Assembly (NCBI GenBank): GCA_017889635.1
Contig: JAGGAC010000002.1
Span: 84,744 to 148,743, forward strand
Source: Bacillota bacterium
GTDB taxonomy: Bacteria; Bacillota; Negativicutes; Sporomusales; CTSoil-080
Direction: 5' to 3'
Length of the DNA: 64,000 bases
In this document: positions 1-8,379 of the stretch, in pieces
Numbering within the stretch: position 1 is the stretch's first letter
Layout: each line of letters starts with the position of its first letter
Position numbers and translations under genes: made by a program
Notes under the pieces: model-generated
What the model was told of the DNA's origin: nothing
What the model saw: only the letters and a program-made list of their open reading frames with translations
Databases searched by the model: none

Positions 1-141
1 CTTTCCTTTTATCAAATAGTTTTGAACCGCCTTGACCTCACTACCCTTCATACCATATCTAATAATACCTATGGTTGCATTAGCGAAAGTCGTAGACTGA
101 AGAAAGATACAGATGCACATTAGAAGCATCACTACCCTCAA
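1..141 (-). CDS. Secreted peptidoglycan-binding protein, N-terminal fragment (cortex-lytic hydrolase type)
   Basis: Only the first 47 codons lie in the window; the gene runs off the left edge. The minus strand reads a hydrophobic signal peptide (MLLMCICIFLQSTTFANA) followed by IGIIRYGMKGSEVKAVQNYL, which is the opening of a PG_binding_1 domain (the usual pattern is LRYGxxGxxVxxLQ). In spore formers this arrangement starts SleB-type cortex-lytic enzymes and related cell-wall hydrolases, but the catalytic part is not visible. A TTG start at 141 sits 4 nt after a GAGGTGG ribosome binding site (146-152); in-frame GTG (132) and ATG (129) are alternatives. Family call is from motif similarity; the exact hydrolase type is inference. 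Confidence 0.6.
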   Translation of the reverse strand, partial: MRVVMLLMCICIFLQSTTFANATIGIIRYGMKGSEVKAVQNYLIKGK

Positions 142-358
142 CTTACCACCTCACACACATTATCTTCATCTACTTTACTTATACCAGCTCTCAGGCCAAA
201 AATAAATAGGTACAAAGTTTCATTTTTTAGCTTCTATTAAGGAAATTTATATGGATTTATCACCGTTAAAGATTGCGTACAAACACGATAAGCGAAGCTA
301 CTAGGTGCTTTTTTTGCTTAATTACCAACTGCTACCGTTTATCGCTTTACCAATCGTT

Positions 359-386
359 TTGTTATATATACATTAACGTGTATAAT
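359..386 (+). promoter_or_regulatory. Sigma-A-type promoter for the binding-protein gene
   Basis: TTGTTA (359-364), 16-nt spacer, TATAAT (381-386). A strong ribosome binding site AGGAAAGGGG (403-412) follows. The rest of 142-419 shows no gene. Confidence 0.55.
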
Positions 387-419
387 TGTTATGTATAAAA
401 GTAGGAAAGGGGTTTAGTA

Positions 420-1190
420 ATGTCAAAAAAGTTAATTACTTTAACCATGTTAGCCTTATTTCTTCTGACTTTGGCTATAAGCGGGTGCGGACAACAACCC
501 AGCCAGTCAGCAAAAGTACTTAAAGTAGGAGCGGAAACTACCTTCCCGCCATTCGAGTTTCAGGATGATAAAACAAAAGACTATGTAGGGTTTGATGTTG
601 ACCTAATGAAAGCTATTGGCAAACAACTTGGCTATGAAGTCGAGATCGTCAGCATGGGCTTTGATGGACTTATTCCTGCACTGGAATCAGGCCAAATTGA
701 CGTCATAGCCTCAGGAATGAGCATTACTCCCGAACGTCAGCAAAAAGTCACCTTCTCCGACCCCTATTACAAGTCCGGCCTATCAATCGTGGTAAAAAAA
801 GCTGACACCGCTATAAACAGCTTTAAAGACCTAGAAGGTAAACGCCTGGCAACACAAATCGGCACTACCAGCGCTGAAGAAGCAAAGAAAATCCCCAATG
901 CTACCGTTCGTGAATTCAACAGTCCTTCAGAAGCTTTCCTCGAACTTCAGGCTGGCGGGGCTGATGCAGTAATCAATGACCTTCCAGTTAATCAATATTA
1001 TCTGGCTCAAGGTGGCAATAAAGAAGCCAAGCTTATCGGTGACATACTTAATTCGGAGGAGTACGGTCTGGCCATCAGTAAGAAAAATAATGAATTAACC
1101 CAAAAAATCAACACTGCTTTAGCTGAATTAAAAAAGAACGGTGAATACGGCAAAATCTATGAGAAATGGTTTGGTAAAAAGCCCGAGTAA
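420..1190 (+). CDS. Amino-acid ABC transporter substrate-binding lipoprotein
   Basis: 256 residues. A lipoprotein signal peptide ends in the lipobox LAISGC (lipidated Cys about residue 23), so the mature protein should be membrane-tethered. The body is a type-II periplasmic-binding fold (SBP_bac_3) with the usual opening VGAETTFPPFEF, the GFDVDLMKAIGKQLG segment, and the C-terminal GEYGKIYEKWFG. These are glutamine/polar amino-acid binding proteins of ABC importers. No permease or ATPase gene is adjacent: the next gene is a phosphofructokinase behind a terminator, so it must work with a transporter encoded elsewhere or act as a sensor. Ligand cannot be told from sequence. Confidence 0.9.
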   Translation: MSKKLITLTMLALFLLTLAISGCGQQPSQSAKVLKVGAETTFPPFEFQDDKTKDYVGFDVDLMKAIGKQLGYEVEIVSMGFDGLIPALESGQIDVIASGMSITPERQQKVTFSDPYYKSGLSIVVKKADTAINSFKDLEGKRLATQIGTTSAEEAKKIPNATVREFNSPSEAFLELQAGGADAVINDLPVNQYYLAQGGNKEAKLIGDILNSEEYGLAISKKNNELTQKINTALAELKKNGEYGKIYEKWFGKKPE

Positions 1191-1194
1191 CTTA

Positions 1195-1248
1195 ATAGAT
1201 AAAGGCCGAAACAACCTCAATTTTTGAGGTATTTCGGCCTTTATCTAT
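1195..1248 (+). terminator. Long hairpin after the binding-protein gene
   Basis: A 17-bp perfect inverted repeat (1195-1211 with 1232-1248) encloses a second small stem (ACCTCA/TGAGGT at 1214-1230). No long T-run follows; probably a bidirectional terminator. Confidence 0.6.
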
Positions 1249-1292
1249 GTTTATTAGTAAACGATACCTTATCATAGTCAAAGGAGAACATT

Positions 1293-2519
1293 ATGGATAA
1301 TGCAGGAAAAGTATTAATTGCTCAAGGTGGCGGCCCTACCGCCGTCATTAATCAAACTTTAGCTGGAATTGTATTAGAAGCTCGGAAATTTCCGCGCATT
1401 TCAAACGTCTATGGAGCGCTTAACGGAGTCGAAGGTATTGTTAACGAAGACTTTATAGACTTGACTCAGGAAACCTCACACAATCTTGAGCAAGTTGCAT
1501 TGACCCCGTCATCTGCACTACTTACAACAAGAATCAAGCCGAACGAAAACTACTGTAAAGAAATCTTTAAAGTATTAAAAGCCCACGATATCCGCAATTT
1601 TTTCTACATTGGCGGAAATGATTCTGCTGACACAGTACGAATTGTCAATGAGCAGGCAAAATCAGCTAACTATAACTTATGTGCAATTCACGTTCCTAAA
1701 ACAATTGACAATGATCTTACGGAAAATGATCATACGCCTGGCTATGGCTCATCCGCCCGTTTCGTGGTTCAAGCCTTTTCAGGCATCAATCTTGATACTA
1801 AGGCTTTAGGCGGCGTGTACATAGGTGTTGTTATGGGCCGAAACGCCGGTTTTCTAACCGCTGCCGCCAGTCTGGCCCAAAAATTTCCTGGTGATGGCCC
1901 CCATCTGATCTACTTGCCTGAACGAAAGTTTTCTCTCGAACAATTTTTACAAGATGTAAAAATTGTTCATGATAAGTACGGGTATTGCGTAATTGCAGTA
2001 TCTGAAGGAATTAAGGATGCTGCGGGAACACCAATCATCAGCACCTTAAAAAACAATCTGGATACTGACAGCCATGGCAATGTCACAATGTCAGGCACCG
2101 GAGCGCTAGGGGATCTACTTTCCGAGTACATCAAAGATAAATTAGCAATCAACAGAGTTCGTAGTGATACCTTTGGCTATTTGCAGCGATCTTTTTTAGG
2201 TTGTGTATCTGACGTTGATCAACACGAAGCAAGAGAAGCTGGGGAACGCGCCGTTCACTTCGCGCTTTGGAACCGGCAAACAGAAGGCTCTGTTACCATC
2301 CAGCGAACAGGCTATTACTCCGTTAATTATCACTTAACGCCACTAGAGCTTGTAGCAGGAAAAACCAGGTATATGCCTGATGAATTTATTAACCAGACCG
2401 GTAATCATGTTACCGACGCTTTTAAATTTTATGTTAGGCCGCTATTAGGTTCAGGTCTTTTGTCGCCGGCACAGCTCAGGTCGCCCCGCGTGCCTAAGCT
2501 GCTTTTACCAAACTCATAG
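1293..2519 (+). CDS. pfp: 6-phosphofructokinase, pyrophosphate-type
   Basis: 408 residues, phosphofructokinase superfamily; converts fructose 6-phosphate to the 1,6-bisphosphate in the cytoplasm. The N-terminus has the nucleotide/PPi loop (LIAQGGGPTAVINQT), then GGNDSADT, the catalytic loop PKTIDNDL and MGRNAGFLTAAASLA. Lys in PKTIDND (Gly in ATP enzymes) is the known signature of PPi-dependent members, which make the step reversible and save ATP, common in anaerobes. The Asn in GGND differs from the usual GGDD of PPi enzymes. Start ATG follows AAGGAGAAC. It is a single-gene unit between a terminator and a convergent germination gene. Donor preference is inference from the Lys signature. Confidence 0.85.
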   Translation: MDNAGKVLIAQGGGPTAVINQTLAGIVLEARKFPRISNVYGALNGVEGIVNEDFIDLTQETSHNLEQVALTPSSALLTTRIKPNENYCKEIFKVLKAHDIRNFFYIGGNDSADTVRIVNEQAKSANYNLCAIHVPKTIDNDLTENDHTPGYGSSARFVVQAFSGINLDTKALGGVYIGVVMGRNAGFLTAAASLAQKFPGDGPHLIYLPERKFSLEQFLQDVKIVHDKYGYCVIAVSEGIKDAAGTPIISTLKNNLDTDSHGNVTMSGTGALGDLLSEYIKDKLAINRVRSDTFGYLQRSFLGCVSDVDQHEAREAGERAVHFALWNRQTEGSVTIQRTGYYSVNYHLTPLELVAGKTRYMPDEFINQTGNHVTDAFKFYVRPLLGSGLLSPAQLRSPRVPKLLLPNS

Positions 2520-2541
2520 ATTCTACTTTTATATCTTGGCA

Positions 2542-4017
2542 TCAATTGTCCCTGCGGTCTTTATCGAGAGGTTTAACCAATTCCGGTCGCTGTGTTTTCT
2601 GCGGCGTTGGCAGGCGAAAAAGCACATCTTTCATTGCTTTGTAGTTAAATGGCAGCAGTGGCCATAAATATGAATGATCAAAAGATTTTGTAGCTGCCAC
2701 CATAATAAAAATAACCAATAAACCTACTATTAGCCCCGGTATCTTCCATAACATTACAAAAATAAGCAGTCCCAGTCTGAAAAGTCGCATTGCCATCGAA
2801 AGCTCAATGCTGGGAGTTGCAAACGCCCCTACAGCCGCTATAGCAGTATAAAAAATTACCTCATTGCCAAACAGTCCTACTTTTGTAGCAAACTCCCCAA
2901 GCATAAATGAACCAATAAACCCTAACGAAGTCGACTGCGCAGACGGAACATGAATTGTTGCCATCCGCACCAATTCAACGCCAACCTCAGCCAAAATAAA
3001 TTGTATTCCAAGCGGAATAATCCCTGGGTCGCGTGGTCCCAAAAAAGCAAGCGCCTCAGGCAGTAAATGATGCTGAAAAACCATAGCCAGCCACAACGGT
3101 GGCAAGATTAAGGATAATAACACGCCAAACAGCCTAATCAGCCGAAGGTACGAACCAACAAGCGGGTTTTGGTGATATTCCTCTACATGCTGTACATGAT
3201 GCCAAAAAGTTGTAGGCAAGATCATGACATTCGGAGTGGTATCGACAATAACACAAACATGCCCCTCTAATAAGTGGACAGCCACCGCATCCGGACGCTC
3301 TGTGTACCGTACTTTCGGTAGCGGATTCCACCTATTACCGCCGGTGATGTATTCCTCAATTGCCTTTTCCGCCATCGGAACGCCGTCAATAGTGATATTA
3401 TTTAGTCGTTTTTTCACACTTTCAATTAATTCCGGGTTAGCTATATCCTTGATATAAGCGACTGCTACGTCAGTTTGTGATCTAGCCCCGACCTTAACAA
3501 TTTCAAACCTTAGATTAGGATCACGCAGCCGTCGACGAATCAGAGTTGTATTAAATGGCAGCGTTTCAACAAATGAATCTCTAGACCCTCTTGTCACCTT
3601 TTCGATATTTGATTCTTGCGGCGACCTAATGGGGTAGCTTCTGGCATCAAATACAATTACCTGTTCTTCCTTATCAACAAAAAATAGTAGTTCGCCTGAC
3701 AACAAACTTAAAAGCGCATCCTGCATACTATCAACAAGTTTCACCTGGGAATGGGTGGCATGAGAATAAAACAGATGCTGCAGCGCATTAACCGACAGCT
3801 CATCCTGGTTAAAAACCATCAAATCCTGAAAAACAGTGGAAAGAAGAAGGTCATTTGTCATCCCATTGACAGAAAAAGACGCAGCCCTTCGACGACCTAC
3901 CTTGTATTCCCTAAAAATAATATCAAAGCTTTCCCCCACTCCAAGAAGATCCTTCAAATGATTGATATTTACATCAATATCCTTGTTAATTTTCATATCC
4001 GTAGATTCTTTGGTCAT
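2542..4017 (-). CDS. GerA-family spore germination protein, probably SpoVAF-like
   Basis: 491 residues. The soluble N-terminal half (about 1-290) carries the GerABKA hallmarks RGSRDSFVETLPFNTTLIRRR-type sequence (residues about 142-163) and DIANPELIESVKKRL; the C-terminal half (about 295-450) has several hydrophobic membrane segments. Such proteins sit in the inner spore membrane as part of germinant receptors or the SpoVA complex. It stands alone, without B and C receptor subunits, which favours a SpoVAF-like role over a tripartite receptor; this is inference. Start ATG at 4017 has GAGGTGG 10 nt upstream. Supports a sporulating organism. Confidence 0.85.
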   Translation of the reverse strand: MTKESTDMKINKDIDVNINHLKDLLGVGESFDIIFREYKVGRRRAASFSVNGMTNDLLLSTVFQDLMVFNQDELSVNALQHLFYSHATHSQVKLVDSMQDALLSLLSGELLFFVDKEEQVIVFDARSYPIRSPQESNIEKVTRGSRDSFVETLPFNTTLIRRRLRDPNLRFEIVKVGARSQTDVAVAYIKDIANPELIESVKKRLNNITIDGVPMAEKAIEEYITGGNRWNPLPKVRYTERPDAVAVHLLEGHVCVIVDTTPNVMILPTTFWHHVQHVEEYHQNPLVGSYLRLIRLFGVLLSLILPPLWLAMVFQHHLLPEALAFLGPRDPGIIPLGIQFILAEVGVELVRMATIHVPSAQSTSLGFIGSFMLGEFATKVGLFGNEVIFYTAIAAVGAFATPSIELSMAMRLFRLGLLIFVMLWKIPGLIVGLLVIFIMVAATKSFDHSYLWPLLPFNYKAMKDVLFRLPTPQKTQRPELVKPLDKDRRDN

Positions 4018-4155
4018 ATTCTATGAGCCACCTCATTTCGATATTTTCTCCGCTACCGTCAAAAGATTGGCCATTGATTGCTACGCCATAGTACTTGTAG
4101 TAAGTTTTTCCACGTTGTTTTTCTTATATACAGTTTTTAAGCCGTCAATATAAAA

Positions 4156-4204
4156 ATGGGGGTGTCTCAAATAGGTTTTAAAAACCTATTTGAGACACCC
4201 CCAT
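4156..4204. terminator. Perfect 24-bp hairpin, intergenic
   Basis: Arms 4156-4179 and 4181-4204 are fully complementary (core GGGGGTGTCTCAAATAGG). Located between two minus-strand genes, downstream of the DUF362 gene; terminator for it in the minus direction. Confidence 0.7.
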
Positions 4205-4249
4205 AGTACAAAAAAGCATCTATTAAGAACGCTTACCCGAAACCGAGGT

Positions 4250-5368
4250 TCATAAAAATCGTCGCACTAATTTTAATAACCGTCCTTCCCTTAAACTTAC
4301 TGCATTTGCCGGACAGAGTTCCTGGCAACAGTAGCACCGAATACAAACATTATAGTTAATTGTCGCCCGGCTATTGGATATACGCATAGCCTTAGGCGGG
4401 CAGTGAGCCACACATCGGCCGCAACCGATACAGTTCACAGCAATTTCTGGTTGCGCAGTCAAATGACTACGCCCAAATTTGGCCAGCCATCTTGGAACCC
4501 GCTCCTCCAAAGATTTTAAGCTGCGTGGCTCCAAAAATTTCAACCTGATGTCCCTGGCATCGCCGACAAGCTCAATTTCACTAAACGGTAATGTAAGCTG
4601 GCGTTCTAACGCCAGCGCCGTCAAAGGAATACGTTCAGACGAAAATCCCATCATTTCTGCCATAACAATATCTACAGCCAAACAGCTTTCCCCTGCCAAC
4701 ATAACCCCTGCCTTAACAGGTATCCCATTACGGGGACCGTTTCCTTCCATCCCGACAACACCGTCAACAATAGAAAGAACGGGTCGTAGAAGACTAGCCA
4801 GATCAATAATCATACCGGCAAACTCCTGACGGGCCTGCATCCGAAGATGAAACTGCGCCTTCTCCATTCCGACGATACAGCCAAACAAATTCTTCGTCGC
4901 CCCGGTTATTCCCATAAAAGTGTGAGTCTTCATTTTCGCAAGAGAAATTACCTTATCCACTTCATTCAGGCAACTTGCTACTGTAAACTTTTTTATCATC
5001 TCACCTTCAGGATAGGACATTTCTACTGTTTTATCAAACAAAACCAGTTCTGCCCCTTCCTCTCGGCAAACCGCCAAAATACCACATTTTTCTGCGGCCT
5101 TCAACGTGCCTGTTGTCCCCGGCGAATCTCCAACAAGAGGTACTGCGCCTGCCTTTCTCACTTCGCGTATAACCGCTCGCACTAATTCCGGATTCGTCGT
5201 AACTGCTTTCTCCGGCGGCAAAGCTTCAAGCATGTTGGGCTTTATAAGTACCCTATCGCCGCCATTAACAAATCGCTCCATTCCTCCAAGAAGCTCAAGC
5301 GCTTCTTTCAATCCACGCTCCACTTCAGCGTAATTGTAATCAGTTACTTTAACCGCTGCCACTTTCAT
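4250..5368 (-). CDS. DUF362 protein with C-terminal 2x[4Fe-4S] ferredoxin domain
   Basis: 372 residues from the ATG at 5368, which overlaps the TetR stop codon as ATGA and has GAGGGG upstream; an earlier in-frame start lies inside the TetR gene and is unlikely. Residues 1 to about 300 are DUF362 (starts MKVAAVKVTDYNY; VLIKPNML; GDSPGTTGT; MKTHTFMGITGATKN). The C-terminus holds two [4Fe-4S] motifs, CIGCGRCVAHCPPKA and CIRCYCCQELCPANA. Function of DUF362 is not settled; the ferredoxin tail implies electron transfer. Last gene of a flavoprotein-TetR-DUF362 operon, so probably a redox response to whatever the TetR protein senses. Confidence 0.85.
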   Translation of the reverse strand: MKVAAVKVTDYNYAEVERGLKEALELLGGMERFVNGGDRVLIKPNMLEALPPEKAVTTNPELVRAVIREVRKAGAVPLVGDSPGTTGTLKAAEKCGILAVCREEGAELVLFDKTVEMSYPEGEMIKKFTVASCLNEVDKVISLAKMKTHTFMGITGATKNLFGCIVGMEKAQFHLRMQARQEFAGMIIDLASLLRPVLSIVDGVVGMEGNGPRNGIPVKAGVMLAGESCLAVDIVMAEMMGFSSERIPLTALALERQLTLPFSEIELVGDARDIRLKFLEPRSLKSLEERVPRWLAKFGRSHLTAQPEIAVNCIGCGRCVAHCPPKAMRISNSRATINYNVCIRCYCCQELCPANAVSLREGRLLKLVRRFL

Positions 5369-6006
5369 TCTCTGACCCCTCTCACATTCTCTGAACATGA
5401 AATCATACCCAAGCCAACCAAATCTATTGCTGCTTCAATCATTTCGTCAAGACTAATCTCGGATTGTTTCAGCACGCCGATACGATTCGAAAGAAAAATG
5501 CCTTCAGCCACAGAATAGAGGTAGAGGGCCAGTTTCCGGGGCTCAACCGGTCTTAGTTCCTTGCGTAAAATTCCCTCACTGGTAACCTGTTCCATAATAC
5601 TGACTTTTTCCTGAGCCTTTTGCTTTAATAATTCTACCAACTCCGCCGGAAGATCAATCCCGGCCATTGGATCAGTCGCAAGATGCATAATCTCAAACAG
5701 CTGCGGCTCCCGATAATAAAACTTCTTGTATACATAATAAATATTTTTTAGCCTCCTGGCGGCATGGCTGGAATCTCCTGCAACAACCCGAAAATCAGCG
5801 ATTAAATAATCAAAGGCCTGATTGCAAATATGAAAAAACACCTCAGCCTTACTTTGAAAGTGAAAGTACAAGGGGCCGGTAGAAATACCGGCCGCCTCAG
5901 CAATTGCCCGCATAGTCGTCTTGTGATAGCCAAGCGCCAAAAAAAGCTCTTTTGATCGTTCCAGAATAATCTCGCGAGTGTTAGTTACATCGATATTTTC
6001 TGTCAT
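5365..6006 (-). CDS. TetR/AcrR-family transcriptional repressor
   Basis: 213 residues. An N-terminal helix-turn-helix (residues about 8-55) reads REIILERSKELFLALGYHKT then MRAIAEAAGISTGPLYFHFQSKAEVF, the standard TetR DNA-binding domain. The C-terminal ligand domain is not diagnostic. It is translationally coupled (ATGA) to the downstream DUF362 gene and lies 26 nt after the flavoprotein gene. The double palindrome at 7472-7513, overlapping the operon promoter, is its likely operator, giving autorepression of the operon. Confidence 0.9.
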   Translation of the reverse strand: MTENIDVTNTREIILERSKELFLALGYHKTTMRAIAEAAGISTGPLYFHFQSKAEVFFHICNQAFDYLIADFRVVAGDSSHAARRLKNIYYVYKKFYYREPQLFEIMHLATDPMAGIDLPAELVELLKQKAQEKVSIMEQVTSEGILRKELRPVEPRKLALYLYSVAEGIFLSNRIGVLKQSEISLDEMIEAAIDLVGLGMISCSENVRGVRE

Positions 6007-6032
6007 AGCTCCTCCATAGTAAAATCAACCGA

Positions 6033-7415
6033 TTAAAGTTTAGCAAGCAGCTTTTTATATGGCTCAACCATTTTGGTTATCATTAAGCCTCCATATAGTT
6101 TATCTCGAACCGCAGGAACCTTGATAAGCAATCCGAACAAAATATTACGCAGCCTGGTAGTATAATCCCGCTGCGGGAAGTCGTATACTCCGTTATCTTT
6201 ATAATACTTGTGATCGGCAGCAAATGGAAACCTGATCTGACCCCATATTTCATCCCGAAAAATCTTTCTCCCACCAACGCCAAGAAAAGTCGCTGGTTTT
6301 ATATAGCGCCGCTTCGCAAATTCGATGCTTTGGCGCGCCATTTCCTCTAATAAACCGTCAATTTCCTTAGATTCCGAGTATTCATCAGTCACAATACCTG
6401 CCAAATTGGCTTCTTGCCACTCTGTATAGCCTTCAAATATCTGCCTAAGATTCGGCAATTGCCTAAATGGTCCGCTGATCAGAAACCCAATTTGCTTTCC
6501 TTTTAGCATCGGCATATGGGTATTGAAAAAAGCCCGGTCAAAAAATGTTTTCCATAACGACGATAAATATCGGTCACAAATCGCCCCGGCAAATATAATA
6601 ATGTCGGCGTTCTTTATCCTACTATTATAAAAATCGATAAAGCCGTCTTTGCCACTATACGCGCAGGTATTATCATATCCGCACTTAATACACCCCAGGC
6701 AGCCGCCTTTAATATCGACATTGTGGAGATTAAATACTTCCGCCTGCCCGGAAAAACGCGCGGTCATGCTCTCGATCATCCGCTTTAAGTTTATCTGATA
6801 CTCTTCAGCGTCTGTTACGATAACAACCTTTAACCCTCCCGCATCAAATTTACGCTGCTGTGAACCTGGGACATACTCACTGCCTTGATTTAGAATTGGC
6901 GGATATACCTTAGCTGCTGGCAGTCTTCCCTCAATAGCAGCAAAAAATGTTTCTGAAAACTCAAGCAAACTCCCCCGGGCATCCTCTTTAAAAATATCGT
7001 GCATTCCCGCAGAGTATGAACCATAAACCTTCATATCCAAATCATCGCAAATACCATGCAGATAATTATGAGCCGTATGATCAAAAAAGTGAATTGAGGT
7101 TGTTAATATCGCCGCCGGTTTACCAGCAAAAGCTTCTTGGGCCGCCCGCTCGGTTATAAGTTCAATAAACCGCTTATACCCTGAATGCACCAAAAAAACA
7201 TACAAGGGGAACGCCCACACCACACCGTCAGCCGCTCTGACCTTCTCAGTTATTTCCTCAAACACCTGATTATCACTTTCAAGTTTCCTAATCCCTTGAG
7301 CTACATTACATATTACAAATTCATGCTGTGAATACTTTTTTTTGATGAACGCTACATACTGCATTGTAACACTATTATCGCCCTTCGGACTTCCATTAAG
7401 CACAACAATCTTCAT
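6033..7415 (-). CDS. Tandem flavodoxin-fold (NADPH-dependent FMN reductase-like) protein
   Basis: 460 residues. Start chosen at the ATG at 7415, preceded by AAGGAGAA; 13 extra codons upstream lack a ribosome site. Two flavodoxin-like domains occur in one chain. The first (about 1-180) begins MKIVVLNGSPKGDNS, the FMN-phosphate loop. The second (about 195-400) contains a Cys cluster GGCLGCIKCGYDNTC typical of iron-sulfur flavoproteins, then GAICDRYLSSLWKTFFDR. An FMN-dependent oxidoreductase, probably with an Fe-S site in the second half, is the best reading; substrate unknown. First gene of the TetR-controlled operon. Confidence 0.75.
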   Translation of the reverse strand: MKIVVLNGSPKGDNSVTMQYVAFIKKKYSQHEFVICNVAQGIRKLESDNQVFEEITEKVRAADGVVWAFPLYVFLVHSGYKRFIELITERAAQEAFAGKPAAILTTSIHFFDHTAHNYLHGICDDLDMKVYGSYSAGMHDIFKEDARGSLLEFSETFFAAIEGRLPAAKVYPPILNQGSEYVPGSQQRKFDAGGLKVVIVTDAEEYQINLKRMIESMTARFSGQAEVFNLHNVDIKGGCLGCIKCGYDNTCAYSGKDGFIDFYNSRIKNADIIIFAGAICDRYLSSLWKTFFDRAFFNTHMPMLKGKQIGFLISGPFRQLPNLRQIFEGYTEWQEANLAGIVTDEYSESKEIDGLLEEMARQSIEFAKRRYIKPATFLGVGGRKIFRDEIWGQIRFPFAADHKYYKDNGVYDFPQRDYTTRLRNILFGLLIKVPAVRDKLYGGLMITKMVEPYKKLLAKL

Positions 7416-7471
7416 ATTTAAATTCTCCTTTTTGCTTCTAGGTTTAAACCTCAAACGCAGGCTCCGCTTAC

Positions 7472-7513
7472 TATAACGGTGTTATATTCCATTCCTACTA
7501 TAACACCGTTATA
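7472..7513. promoter_or_regulatory. Double TetR operator
   Basis: Two 15-bp palindromes, TATAACGGTGTTATA (7472-7486) and TATAACACCGTTATA (7499-7513), centres 27 bp apart. They are also inverted copies of one another. The second covers the -10 and spacer of the operon promoter; the first lies just downstream of the predicted transcription start. Confidence 0.75.
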
Positions 7514-7525
7514 CTACTGAGTCAA
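7497..7525 (-). promoter_or_regulatory. Promoter of the flavoprotein-TetR-DUF362 operon
   Basis: On the minus strand TTGACT (7525-7520), 17-nt spacer, TATAGT (7502-7497), overlapped by the TetR palindrome. Confidence 0.65.
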
Positions 7526-7581
7526 GATTTTCCTCTGGTCTTACTTCTCATACATCTTCCACTTGTGCGATTAACTAAAAT

Positions 7582-7610
7582 TTGCTATGATAAATAAAAT
7601 TGCATAGTAT
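7582..7610 (+). promoter_or_regulatory. Promoter of the riboflavin transporter
   Basis: TTGCTA (7582-7587), 17-nt spacer, TAGTAT (7605-7610), immediately before the FMN riboswitch. Confidence 0.5.
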
Positions 7611-7616
7611 TCAAAC

Positions 7617-7724
7617 ATCTTCGGGATAGGGTTAAACTCCCAACCGGTGGTAAAAGCCCACGAGCCGCAAGGCAGACTTGGTGTGATTCCAAGGCCGACA
7701 GTATAGTCTGGATAAAAGAAGATA
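7617..7724 (+). ncRNA. FMN riboswitch (RFN element)
   Basis: Canonical RFN pieces in order: CTTCGGGATAGGGT, AACCGGTGGT, AGCCCACGAGC, GACTTGGTGTGATTCC, AGGCCGACAGTATAGTCTGGAT, closed by ATCTT/AAGAT (P1). It precedes a terminator and a RibU gene, so FMN should shut off riboflavin uptake by premature termination. Confidence 0.95.
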
Positions 7725-7729
7725 AGCAA

Positions 7730-7766
7730 AATCCCCATCCCGAAGAATTTTGGGATGGGGATTTTT
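7730..7766 (+). terminator. Riboswitch-controlled terminator
   Basis: 12-bp stem (7730-7741 with 7752-7763; ATCCCCATCCC/GGGATGGGGAT) followed by a T-run, directly after the RFN element. Its 5' arm region shares CATCCCGAAG with the aptamer base (TCTTCGGGAT), allowing an antiterminator. Confidence 0.85.
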
Positions 7767-7791
7767 ACTGTATTTTTCAGGAGGAGCTATT

Positions 7792-8379
7792 ATGCATAAT
7801 TATAATGTTAAATATTTAGTAAAAGTAAGTTTGCTTGCCGCTATGGCAACGTTGTTGATGTTTATGGAAATACCATTACCACTACTGCCGGTTTTCCTGA
7901 AACTTGATATCAGTGAATTACCGGCTATAATTGCCGCATTTTCCATGGGGCCACTAGCCGGCATACTTGTTGAACTCATCAAAAATGTCCTACATTCAGC
8001 CAATACCCAGACACTTGGCATCGGCGAATGTGCCAACTTTTTAGTAGGTACGGCTTTTTTGGTTCCTGCTGGCTATGTGTATCGGAAACGTGCTAATTAC
8101 CTTGGCGCGATCATAGCCTTAGTCTTAGGAACTGTCTCAATGGTCGCTTTGGCCTCAGTGCTTAATTACTTTATACTGCTACCACTATACCAGTACGCTC
8201 TCCATTTCCCACTGGATCAGATAGTTGCCTCAGGCTCCGCTGCCAATCCCCATGTCAGAGATTTAAAAAGCTTTATTACCTTTGCAATTGCACCCTTTAA
8301 TGCCATTAAAGGCTTGGTGATATCCTTATTTACTTTGCTGATTTATAAAAAAGTACTGCCTATGCTGCGGGAAGGATAG
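7792..8379 (+). CDS. ribU: Riboflavin ECF transporter S component
   Basis: 195 residues. The ATG at 7792 follows AGGAGGAG (7779-7786); the longer reading starts inside the terminator and is rejected. A hydrophobic protein with about six membrane segments and the ECF S-component signature (LLAAMATLLMFMEIPLPLLP; LKLDISELPAIIAAFSMGPLAGILVELIKN). With an FMN riboswitch in front, riboflavin is the expected substrate; the ATPases and EcfT are elsewhere. The stop codon abuts the stop codon of the convergent fdhF gene with no gap. Confidence 0.92.
   Translation: MHNYNVKYLVKVSLLAAMATLLMFMEIPLPLLPVFLKLDISELPAIIAAFSMGPLAGILVELIKNVLHSANTQTLGIGECANFLVGTAFLVPAGYVYRKRANYLGAIIALVLGTVSMVALASVLNYFILLPLYQYALHFPLDQIVASGSAANPHVRDLKSFITFAIAPFNAIKGLVISLFTLLIYKKVLPMLREG

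Noticed and set aside
4156..4204. Insertion-sequence end
   Set aside because: The perfect palindrome is a single hairpin with no transposase, partner repeat or target duplication; a terminator explains it.
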